From: Allokutzneria multivorans
GTDB lineage: Bacteria; Actinomycetota; Actinomycetes; Mycobacteriales; Pseudonocardiaceae
Length of the DNA stretch: 64,000 nt
Reading direction: 5' to 3'
Assembly: GCF_039537405.1 (NCBI RefSeq)
Contig: NZ_BAABAL010000005.1
Coordinates: forward strand, 930,001 to 994,000
The notes under the pieces were generated by a model, which was not told where the DNA came from, searched no databases, and saw only the letters and a program-made list of their open reading frames with translations. Shown piece by piece: positions 44,488 to 51,863 of this stretch; within the stretch, counting starts at the first letter, position 1, and every line of letters starts with the position of its first letter. Both the position numbers and the translations under genes were made by a program.

Positions 44488-44873
44488 GGCGCAGGGGAAT
44501 CCTGCACGCCGAACTGAGCGCCGCGCTGGCCCGGCTGGGACACACCGACCGCGTGGTCGTCGCCGACTGCGGGTTGCCGATCCCGGCCGGGCCGCAGGTG
44601 ATCGACCTGGCCTTCACCTTCGGCGTGCCGAGCTTCTTCCAGGTGCTCGACGGACTGCTGGCCGAGCTGGTGGTGGAGGACGCGGTCGTCGCGGCGGAGA
44701 TCGACTCGGGCAACCCGCCCTGCGCGGCGGCGCTGGCTCAGCGGCTGCCGCAGGCGCGCCGCGTCGCGCACGAGGAGCTCAAGCGGCTGCTCGGCGACGC
44801 GAAGCTGGTGGTGCGGACCGGCGAGGCCAGTCCCTTCGCGAACGTCGTCCTGCGGTGCGGGGTGCCGTTCTAG
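44484..44873 (+). CDS. rbsD: D-ribose pyranase
   Basis: 129 residues of the RbsD/FucU family, typical length. It contains the N-terminal MRRRGILHAELSAALARLGH with the catalytic His, and the C-terminal RTGEASPFANVVLRCGVPF. It converts beta-pyranose to beta-furanose forms, supplying the ribokinase. GTG start overlaps rbsK by four bases. It is the last gene of the seven-gene operon. Confidence 0.95.
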   Translation: MRRRGILHAELSAALARLGHTDRVVVADCGLPIPAGPQVIDLAFTFGVPSFFQVLDGLLAELVVEDAVVAAEIDSGNPPCAAALAQRLPQARRVAHEELKRLLGDAKLVVRTGEASPFANVVLRCGVPF

Positions 44874-44877
44874 TCGC

Positions 44878-44973
44878 TCAGGCCAGCAGGAAGGCCAGCG
44901 GTGACAGCACCATGGCCAGCAGGACGAGTCCGGCGATCAGGCGGATGCGGCGGGATCGGGTTTCGGTGCTCAT
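44878..44973 (-). CDS. Possible 31-residue single-span membrane peptide
   Basis: A minus-strand reading frame with ATG at 44973 and TGA at 44878 encodes a basic N-terminus (MSTETRSRRIRLIAG) followed by one hydrophobic span of about 18 residues ending LAFLLA. A TAGGCT -10-like element lies eight bases before the ATG, so it could be a leaderless message. It sits between rbsD and ptsI on the opposite strand. Many small actinobacterial membrane peptides look like this, but there is no homology evidence. Confidence 0.45.
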   Translation of the reverse strand: MSTETRSRRIRLIAGLVLLAMVLSPLAFLLA

Positions 44974-45077
44974 GTCGCCGGAGCCTAGGCTGCTGATGAC
45001 GCAGGGCTGCGCGGTGGTCGCCCTCCGTAACTCTTCCGGGTGACCTGGGGCGATGATTAGTTGCTCCTATGTCGGCA

Positions 45078-45115
45078 TTGACGCTGGTCCGAGGTTCGGT
45101 ATGGTCTAGACCATG
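45078..45115 (+). promoter_or_regulatory. ptsI promoter with DasR-type (dre) operator
   Basis: A promoter TTGACG (45078-45083), 16-base spacer, TATGGT (45100-45105) places the transcription start at or next to the ATG at 45113. The perfect palindrome ATGGTCTAGACCAT (45101-45114) covers the -10 and the start codon. Its core TGGTCTAGACCA is the consensus of dre sites bound by the GntR-family regulator DasR in Streptomyces, which controls pts genes and is released by amino-sugar phosphates. dasR itself is not in this window. Confidence 0.8.
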
Positions 45116-46762
45116 GCAGCGTTGCAGCTCACAGGTGTCGGTGTCAGCCCCGGCAGGGCCTCGGGCCCCGTCGTCCGCGTCGCCGAACCGCTGGGTGAGC
45201 CGTCGGCGGTCCCCGCGCCCACCGACGCCGAGGCCGAGGCGGGGCGCATCGCCCCGGCGGCGGCCGCGGTCGCCGACCGGCTCAACGCCAAGGCCGCCAC
45301 GGTCGAGGGCGACTCCCGTGCGGTGCTGGAGACCACCGCCGCAATGGCCATGGACCCGGCGCTCGCCAAGCAGGCTGCCAAGCTCGTGCGTGAGCGCGCC
45401 CTGCCTGCCCCGCGCGCCGTCTTCGAGGCGGCCAACGTCTTCGCCGCCTCGCTCGAAGCCGCCGGCGGCTACCTCGCCGAGCGCGCGCAGGACGTCCGCG
45501 ACGTGCGGGACCGGATCGTCGCCGAGCTGCTCGGCATCGACCCGCCCGGGGTGCCCGAGCTGGCCGGTCCGAGCGTGCTGGTGGCCCGCGACCTCGCGCC
45601 CGCCGACACCGCCGGGCTGGACCCCGCCAAGGTGCTCGCGCTCGTCACCGAGGAGGGCGGCCCGACCAGTCACACCGCGATCCTCGCCCGCTCGCTCGGC
45701 ATCCCCGCCGTTGTCGCCGTGCGCGGGGTCCTCGCGCTGGAGGCCGAAGGGCTGATCGTCGACGGCGCCACCGGCTCGGTCGAGGTCCCCGACGGCCCGG
45801 TCGAAGTGGTCGCCGCCGCAGTGCAGGCCGAGCCCGAGTGGGACGGCGTCGGCCGCACCTCCGACGGCCAGCGCGTCAAGATCATCGCCAACGTCGGTTC
45901 CGCCGAGGACGCCGCGACGTCCGTCGCCGCGGGTGCTGAGGGCGTGGGGCTGTTCCGCACGGAGTTCTGCTACCTCTCCGCCACGACTGAGCCGTCCGTC
46001 GAAGCGCAGCGCGCCGCCTACGCCAAGGTCCTCTCGCCGTTCCAGGGCAAGCCGGTCGTCGTGCGCACCCTCGACGCGGGCGCCGACAAGCCGTTGCCGT
46101 TCCTGACTCCGGAGGACGAGCCCAACCCTGCGCTCGGCGTCCGTGGCCTGCGCATCGGCCGTGAGCAGCAGGGCGTGCTCGACCGCCAGCTGGAAGCGAT
46201 CGCAGCCGCAGCAACGGATTCCGGCGCTGAGGTCTCGGTCATGGCGCCGATGGTCGCGACGGCCGAGGAAGCCGCGTGGTTCGCCGAGCGCGTCCGCGCC
46301 GCCGGGCTGCCCAGGGCGGGCGTGATGATCGAGATCCCGGCGGCTGCCTTGTCCGCCAAGGAAATCCTCGCCGAGGTCGACTTCGTCAGCCTGGGCACCA
46401 ACGACCTCGCGCAGTACGTCTTCGCCGCTGACCGCATGCTCGGCGCGCTGGCCTCGCTCAACGACCCGTGGCAGCCCGCGCTGCTGCGCCTCATCGCCCT
46501 CGTCGGCGAAGCGGGCATCGCGCTGGGCAAGCCCGTCGGCGTGTGCGGCGAGGCCGCCGCGGATCCCGCGCTCGGCTGCGTGCTGGTGGGCCTCGGCGTG
46601 ACCAGCCTGTCGATGAACGCGGCAGCTCTGGCGCGCGTGGGCTCGACGCTCGGCGGAGTCACCGCGGACGCATGCCGCGAAGCCGCCCGCGCCGCGCTCG
46701 CCGCGAAGGACCCCGCCCACGCCCGCGAAGCCGCCCGCGCGGCCCTCGGCACCGTGAGCTAG
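45113..46762 (+). CDS. ptsI: PTS enzyme I (phosphoenolpyruvate-protein phosphotransferase)
   Basis: 549 residues with the PtsI phospho-His domain (GGPTSHTAI, H187) and the PEP-binding barrel (GVGLFRTEFCYL, GTNDLAQY, PVGVCGEAAADP with the catalytic Cys). It takes phosphate from PEP and passes it to HPr. No ptsH, crr or permease gene is next to it. The start is probably leaderless, under the dre palindrome. The 3' end overlaps the converging DUF1707 gene by four bases. Confidence 0.95.
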   Translation: MAALQLTGVGVSPGRASGPVVRVAEPLGEPSAVPAPTDAEAEAGRIAPAAAAVADRLNAKAATVEGDSRAVLETTAAMAMDPALAKQAAKLVRERALPAPRAVFEAANVFAASLEAAGGYLAERAQDVRDVRDRIVAELLGIDPPGVPELAGPSVLVARDLAPADTAGLDPAKVLALVTEEGGPTSHTAILARSLGIPAVVAVRGVLALEAEGLIVDGATGSVEVPDGPVEVVAAAVQAEPEWDGVGRTSDGQRVKIIANVGSAEDAATSVAAGAEGVGLFRTEFCYLSATTEPSVEAQRAAYAKVLSPFQGKPVVVRTLDAGADKPLPFLTPEDEPNPALGVRGLRIGREQQGVLDRQLEAIAAAATDSGAEVSVMAPMVATAEEAAWFAERVRAAGLPRAGVMIEIPAAALSAKEILAEVDFVSLGTNDLAQYVFAADRMLGALASLNDPWQPALLRLIALVGEAGIALGKPVGVCGEAAADPALGCVLVGLGVTSLSMNAAALARVGSTLGGVTADACREAARAALAAKDPAHAREAARAALGTVS

Positions 46763-47334
46763 CTGAAGAACCTTCGCAGACCGCGCTTCTTCTTCGGCGG
46801 CGGCAGGATGCTCAGCGAACCCATGCGCAGCGTGCCGGTCAGCACGAAGTGCGGGGTGCCCCGGTGCTCGCCGGGGCCCACCTTGTCGGTCACGGTGGAC
46901 ATCACCGGCGTGAGCTCGTCGATGTTCACCGTCGCGCCGGGCGGCAGCACCAGGGTCGTGGAGCCCGCCGTGCTGTCCAGCTCCACGGTCACCATCGGCT
47001 CGGCGATCACCGCCTCGGTGAAGTCCAGGCGGCTGGAGCCGAGATTTCCGCGCAGCACCAACGTTCTCGGCACCACCCACCGCCCGCTGCGCTGCACGGT
47101 GGAGCCGGTGTGCCGCAGCTCCAACGAGCCCTTCGCGGCGGCGGTGTCGAGCACCATCCCGGGGATGTCCATCAGCACCGCGTTCAGCTCGGCGCGGACC
47201 ACGGCCGCCGTCGCGCGGTTGGAGCGCTCGGAGAAGTCGGCCAGCGACAACCTGCCCTGACCGACGGCGCGTTGCAGCAGCCCGAGCACGTGCTCCCGCT
47301 CGGCGTCGGAGACGCGGAGGTCGCGGTCACTCAT
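46759..47334 (-). CDS. DUF1707 protein with LiaF-like C-terminal domain
   Basis: 191 residues. The N-terminal DUF1707 domain (about 5-57) contains RVSDAEREHVLGLLQRAVGQGRLSLADFSER. A beta-rich C-terminal part resembles the LiaF/DUF2154 domain, and the tail is basic (PPPKKKRGLRRFF). No membrane segment is evident. It overlaps the response-regulator gene by eight bases. LiaF-like proteins modulate LiaRS-type cell-envelope stress systems, so an accessory role for the adjacent two-component system is likely but inferred. Confidence 0.85.
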   Translation of the reverse strand: MSDRDLRVSDAEREHVLGLLQRAVGQGRLSLADFSERSNRATAAVVRAELNAVLMDIPGMVLDTAAAKGSLELRHTGSTVQRSGRWVVPRTLVLRGNLGSSRLDFTEAVIAEPMVTVELDSTAGSTTLVLPPGATVNIDELTPVMSTVTDKVGPGEHRGTPHFVLTGTLRMGSLSILPPPKKKRGLRRFFS

Positions 47335-48004
47335 CCGGGTCCCCGTCCAGTCCGTGCTCGATGGCGTAGCGGGCCAGCTCGACCCGGTTGTGCAGCTGGA
47401 GCTTGCGCAGCGTGGACTGCACGTGGTTCTCGACCGTGCGGTGGGAGATCACCAGCCGGTCGGCGATCTGCCGCGCGGTCAGCCCCTTGGCGACCAGGCG
47501 CAGCACCTCGGTCTCGCGCTCGCTCAGCCTGGGCGTCGCGGGGTCGGAGCCGGGCCCGGTCGCGGCCATCCTCCGGTACTCGCCCAGCACCAGCCCGGCG
47601 AGCCCGGCGGTGAACACCGCGTCCCCGTTCGCGGTCCGCCGCACGGCGTCGACCAGCTCTTCGACCGAGGCGGACTTCAGCAGGTAGCCGGAAGCGCCCG
47701 CCTTCACCGCCTCCAGCACGTCGGTGTGCTCGCCGCTGGCCGAGAGCACCAGAACCCTGGTCCCCGGCAGCTCGGTGGTGATCCGGCCGGTGGCCTCCAC
47801 CCCCGTGCTCGTGCCCATGTTCAGGTCCATCAGCACCACGGCCGGTCGCACCGTGCGCGCGATCCGCACGGCCGCGTCGCCGTCGCTGGCGGTCGCCTTG
47901 ACCTCGAACCCGCGCTCGGCCAGATCCCGCGCCACACCGTTGCGCCAGATCGGGTGGTCGTCGACGACCATCACCGACACCGCGGCTGTCTCCGGCTCGA
48001 TCAT
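47327..48004 (-). CDS. NarL/LuxR-family response regulator
   Basis: 225 residues. The receiver domain has the phosphoacceptor D60 in VVLMDLNMG. The C-terminal LuxR HTH (about 160-215) reads LSERETEVLRLVAKGLTARQIADRLVISHRTVENHV. The ATG at 48004 has GGGGGAG upstream and overlaps the kinase stop (ATGA), so kinase and regulator are translationally coupled. It belongs with the MacR/LiaR group of actinobacterial regulators. Confidence 0.93.
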   Translation of the reverse strand: MIEPETAAVSVMVVDDHPIWRNGVARDLAERGFEVKATASDGDAAVRIARTVRPAVVLMDLNMGTSTGVEATGRITTELPGTRVLVLSASGEHTDVLEAVKAGASGYLLKSASVEELVDAVRRTANGDAVFTAGLAGLVLGEYRRMAATGPGSDPATPRLSERETEVLRLVAKGLTARQIADRLVISHRTVENHVQSTLRKLQLHNRVELARYAIEHGLDGDPDE

Positions 48005-49149
48005 CCCGCTCCCCCTCGCCCCACCTTGATCTCCCACTCGACCCCGTCCCCGGGCGCGGTCAGCAGCGCCAGGCTCCCACCGAGGTCGGTGACGCGCCCG
48101 CGGATCGAGCGCGACACACCCATCCGGCCCTCGGCCTCCGCCTCGGCGAGCCGCCCTTCCGGGATGCCGGGGCCGTCGTCCCGCACGCTGAGCACCACGT
48201 CCTCGCCCAGGTCCTCCAAGAGCACCCAGGCCCGCGCGTCCGCGCCGGCGTGCTTGTCCACGTTGTTGAGCGCCTCGCGCGCGATCGCCACCAGCTCGGT
48301 CGCGGTGCTCGTCGGCATCCGCACCGCCGTCGCGGGCGTCGAGACCTGCACCCGGGGCGTCGCGAGGACCTGGAGCAGCGCTCCGAGGTCGCTCTCGCCG
48401 TCGACGCTGGAATCCGGCGGAGCCGCCGCGATCAGCGATCGGAGCGCGACCTCCTGCTCCCCTGCCAGCTGCGCCAGCTCCGCGGTCTCCCCCGTGACCT
48501 CCGCGCCGCGCGTGCGGACCCGCGCCAGAACTTGGAGCACGCCGTCGTGGATCGACCGCGCGAGGCGTTCACGTTCCGCCGTCGCGGCTTGCGCCCGCAG
48601 CGCCTGGTGCAGCTGCGTCGCGGAGCGCCGCGCGGTGGTCGACGCCATCCCGATCACGAAGCCGACCGCGACCAACAGCATCGAGTCCCTGGCGATGTCG
48701 AAGGTGAAGTACCCCCGCACGGCGAAGGAGACCAGCGCGTTGACCGCGCCCGCGAGCAGCCCGCTCACCTGGCCGCCCTGCACCGCCGCCGCGACCACGG
48801 AGCTCGCGCCCCACACGGTGGTGATGGTCGGCTGCGGCGTCTCCAGATATGCCCTATCCAGAACGAGCGCGGACAAGCCGATGAGTACGAGGGTGAGCAG
48901 GACGTCGACGACGACGATCGGGGCTCGGCGACCGGGCTCCCTGCTGTAGGCGTACGCGGTGAAGACGGTCCAGCCCGCCATCACCCCGAGGACCAGCCAT
49001 CCCAGCCATTGCCGCTGGTACTCGCCCTGGTGAAGGAGGACTCCCGTGGTGGCGAAGACGAAGGTTCCGACCCGGAACAGCACCGCTCCGCGCCACAGCG
49101 GGGCCATGGTCGAAGCCAGGGTCTCCGCTGCTGCCGTGGACGTCGGCAC
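48001..49149 (-). CDS. Sensor histidine kinase (MacS-like, HisKA_3)
   Basis: 382 residues. Five to six hydrophobic segments (about 20-170, DUF5931-like) are followed by a HisKA_3 dimerisation helix with H201 in ARSIHDGVLQ. The HATPase domain has REALNNVDKHAGA and VRDDGPGIPEG. It is the first gene of the kinase-regulator-DUF1707 set. Signal unknown; membrane perturbation is plausible from the LiaF-like partner. It diverges from a GGDEF gene 72 bases away. Confidence 0.92.
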   Translation of the reverse strand: MPTSTAAAETLASTMAPLWRGAVLFRVGTFVFATTGVLLHQGEYQRQWLGWLVLGVMAGWTVFTAYAYSREPGRRAPIVVVDVLLTLVLIGLSALVLDRAYLETPQPTITTVWGASSVVAAAVQGGQVSGLLAGAVNALVSFAVRGYFTFDIARDSMLLVAVGFVIGMASTTARRSATQLHQALRAQAATAERERLARSIHDGVLQVLARVRTRGAEVTGETAELAQLAGEQEVALRSLIAAAPPDSSVDGESDLGALLQVLATPRVQVSTPATAVRMPTSTATELVAIAREALNNVDKHAGADARAWVLLEDLGEDVVLSVRDDGPGIPEGRLAEAEAEGRMGVSRSIRGRVTDLGGSLALLTAPGDGVEWEIKVGRGGAG

Positions 49150-49221
49150 CGCGTTCTTCCTCCTTCATGGGGCTCTGTCGGCTCCGGCCATCCTGCCGCA
49201 TGCGCCTCGGGGGAGGTTCGC

Positions 49222-50424
49222 GTGCGCGAGTGGCCGTTGCTGAGCCTGCGCAGGCCGGCGCTGATCTACTGGTGCCTCGTCTACGCCGCGGCCGTCGGGG
49301 TCTTCCTGACCAGCTCGCTCGGCGGACCGGTGCCGACCGACGACGAGATCCGCGACTTCGGCGTGCTGGCAGGGGTTTCCGTGCTGGTCGTGGTGGTGAC
49401 CTCCGCCTGCGACCCGTTCCGCGCGGAGTCGCAGCAGAACCTGTGGGCGGTGCACGTCTCCTACCTGTTGGCGGGCGCCCTGACGCTGCCCAAGAACCTC
49501 GTGGTGCTGCTGATGATCGGCCCTGTGCTGCAAGGAGTTCTGGAGCAGCGCCCGGGGCCGCACCGCTGGCTGTTCACCACGTCCGCGACGACGGTCGCCA
49601 CCTTCGTCGCGTGCATGGTGGCGGGCACGTGCCCGAACCACTACGCGGACAACCTCTTCGGCTCGCTGATGGTCGGCGGGACGCTGCTCAGCACGCGGGC
49701 GCTGCTGGTGGGCGTCGGGTTCTGGCTCCGCAAACCGCAAGCGCGGCCGAGCGAGGTCTTCGGTGAGCCGCTGGACGTCGGGGTCGGCGTCGTCGCGGTG
49801 TGCACCGGCGTGCTGAGCTCGATGGTGCTGACGGCGAACCCGCTCGCGGTCGTCCTGCTGGCGCCGCCGATGGTGCTGCTCGGCCGTGCGACGCAGCTCG
49901 CGCAGTGGCGGCGTTCCGCCCAGCGCGACCCCAAGACCGGCCTCACCAACGCGACGCACTGGAACCGCCTCGCCCGCGCGGAGCTGGTCAGGACGCGGGC
50001 CCGGCAGACGACGGCCGCGGTGCTGCTGCTCGACCTCGACCACTTCAAGCGGGTCAACGACGAGATCGGCCACCTCGCGGGCGACTCGGCGCTGGCGGCC
50101 GTCGCCGAGCTGTTGCAGGAGGAGGTGCCGCGCCGGGACCTGGTGGGGCGCTTCGGCGGCGAGGAGTTCGTGATCCTGCTGCCCAACACCGACCCGGTCG
50201 CGGCGGAACGGCAGGCGGAGCGCATCCGGCTCGCCGTGTCGGGGCTCGCGGTGCCTGCCACCGCGGCCGACGGGCACCCGCACCTGTTGACCGGCTTGAC
50301 GATCAGCATCGGTGTCGCGACGTCGGCCCGCTTCGGCCACGAGATCGACGCGTTGATGGTTGCGGCCGACTCCGCGCTGCTGAGCGCCAAGAACGCCGGC
50401 CGCAACCTCGTCACCCTCGCCTAG
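49222..50424 (+). CDS. Membrane GGDEF protein (putative diguanylate cyclase)
   Basis: 400 residues from the GTG at 49222, with GGGGGAGG five bases upstream. Five to six membrane segments (about 10-220) precede a GGDEF domain. The active-site motif is RFGGEEF, and DLDHFKRVNDEIGHLAGD is the metal/GTP segment, so it looks catalytically competent for making c-di-GMP. The inhibitory RxxD site is absent (PRRD at that position), so product inhibition is unlikely. Confidence 0.9.
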   Translation: MREWPLLSLRRPALIYWCLVYAAAVGVFLTSSLGGPVPTDDEIRDFGVLAGVSVLVVVVTSACDPFRAESQQNLWAVHVSYLLAGALTLPKNLVVLLMIGPVLQGVLEQRPGPHRWLFTTSATTVATFVACMVAGTCPNHYADNLFGSLMVGGTLLSTRALLVGVGFWLRKPQARPSEVFGEPLDVGVGVVAVCTGVLSSMVLTANPLAVVLLAPPMVLLGRATQLAQWRRSAQRDPKTGLTNATHWNRLARAELVRTRARQTTAAVLLLDLDHFKRVNDEIGHLAGDSALAAVAELLQEEVPRRDLVGRFGGEEFVILLPNTDPVAAERQAERIRLAVSGLAVPATAADGHPHLLTGLTISIGVATSARFGHEIDALMVAADSALLSAKNAGRNLVTLA

Positions 50425-50470
50425 CCCCTGTCCTGCAAGTGGTTGAGCACGGCGTCGCCGGGGGGTGGGA

Positions 50471-50597
50471 TGTCTTCAAGACCAGCAAACCCCTCTGTTG
50501 ATCATCGTTAACCGCCGCAAACCCTGCGGTTGTGCGGGGTTTGCTGTCGTTGGAGACGGTGGGGCTGGGGGTTGGGTGGTCTTGAAGACCGGCGAAC
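50471..50597. repeat. Pair of diverged 19-bp direct repeats around the terminator
   Basis: GTCTTCAAGACCAGCAAAC (about 50472-50490) and GTCTTGAAGACCGGCGAAC (about 50579-50597) agree at 16 of 19 bases. The first 11 bases of each are nearly palindromic. They flank the terminator in the gap between two converging genes. The meaning is unknown. Confidence 0.5.
50517..50544. terminator. Terminator between GGDEF and AI-2E genes
   Basis: GCAAACCC (50517-50524) pairs with GGGTTTGC (50537-50544). It lies between converging genes and is flanked by two related copies of a GAAGACC-containing repeat. Confidence 0.65.
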
Positions 50598-50618
50598 CGG
50601 ATGGCTTCCAGGACAGCC

Positions 50619-51740
50619 TTAGCCCGCGGGCTCCGCCTCCGCTTCCTCGGGGGCTTCGCGGGGACCGGCGAGCGAGCGGATCGCGGCGCTGAGCACGGCG
50701 AGCACCGGGACCGACAGCAGCGCGCCGACGAGACCGGCCAGCGCCAGACCGCCGACGATGGCCACCACGACCGCGAGCGGGTGCAGGTGCACCGCCTTGC
50801 CCAGCAGCAGCGGCTGCAGGACGTGGCTCTCCAGCTGCATCACGGCGATCACGATGATCAACACGATCAGCGCGGACACCAGCCCGTTGGCCACCAGCGC
50901 GACCAGGACCGCGACGGTGCCCGCGAGCAGGCCACCGACGATCGGGATGAACGCGCCGAGGAAGACCAGTGCGGACAACGGGATCGCGAGCGGGACGCCG
51001 ACCGCGATCAGGCCGATGCCGATGCCGACCGCGTCGACGACCGCGACCAGCACGGTGGCCTTCACGTAGGCGGACAGCGAGTCGAAACCCTTGGCGCCCG
51101 CCACGTCCACGCGGTCGCGGATGCGGGTCGGGACGGCCTTGAGGATGCCGCGCCAGATGCCCCGGCCGTCGTGCAGGAAGAAGATCAGCGTGAACAGCAC
51201 CAGCAGGAAGCCGGTCAGGATCTCGCCCACCGTCGCCGCGGTGGACAGCGCGCCCGAGGTGATCACCGAGGTGTTCGCCTTCAGCGCCTCGATCGCCTGG
51301 TTGATGTAGCCGGTGATGTCCTCCTGCTTGAGGTGCAGCGGCCCGTTGATCAGCCAGTCCCTGATCGTTTCGAGGCTCTGCGTCACCTGCTTCTGGAGGT
51401 CCGGGACGCCCTCGATGAACGCGGTCACCACGGACGTCAGCACGCCGATGACCAGCGCCAGCCCGCCGACGAGGACCACGGTCGTCGCGGCCCACCTCGG
51501 CACCCGCCAGCGGACCAGTGCCTTCACCGCGGGCCCCATCAGCGCCGACAACAGCAGCGCGATGGCGACCGGGATGACCACGGTGGCGAAGTAGGCGGCG
51601 ACGTAGCCGAGCACGACGAGCGCGCCCGCGATCACCAGCAGCCGCCACGACAGCGCGGCACTCACCCGAAGTCCGTACGGGATCGGTTCGTCGGCGTCCC
51701 GACGGATCGGAGTCGGTTCAATCTGCCTGGGTGCGCTCAC
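50619..51740 (-). CDS. AI-2E family transporter
   Basis: About 373 residues from the GTG at 51740; an upstream TTG would add seven. It has about eight membrane segments with the PerM/AI-2E pattern (FLGAFIPIVGGLLAGTVAVLVALVANG, VMQLESHVLQPLLLGKAVHLHPLAVV). Members export quorum signals or act as Na/H antiporters; the role here is unknown. The C-terminus is acidic (PREAPEEAEAEPAG). Confidence 0.87.
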   Translation of the reverse strand: MSAPRQIEPTPIRRDADEPIPYGLRVSAALSWRLLVIAGALVVLGYVAAYFATVVIPVAIALLLSALMGPAVKALVRWRVPRWAATTVVLVGGLALVIGVLTSVVTAFIEGVPDLQKQVTQSLETIRDWLINGPLHLKQEDITGYINQAIEALKANTSVITSGALSTAATVGEILTGFLLVLFTLIFFLHDGRGIWRGILKAVPTRIRDRVDVAGAKGFDSLSAYVKATVLVAVVDAVGIGIGLIAVGVPLAIPLSALVFLGAFIPIVGGLLAGTVAVLVALVANGLVSALIVLIIVIAVMQLESHVLQPLLLGKAVHLHPLAVVVAIVGGLALAGLVGALLSVPVLAVLSAAIRSLAGPREAPEEAEAEPAG

Positions 51741-51863
51741 GGGGGAAGACGGTAGTGCCAATCGCGCCGCGACGTCCGCTCATCACGGCTTGGTCGTCCG
51801 CTCTTCCCACCGGGGCGGCGAACCGGTGAGATCGAACAGGACCAGCAGGGGGCGGAGGAGCAC

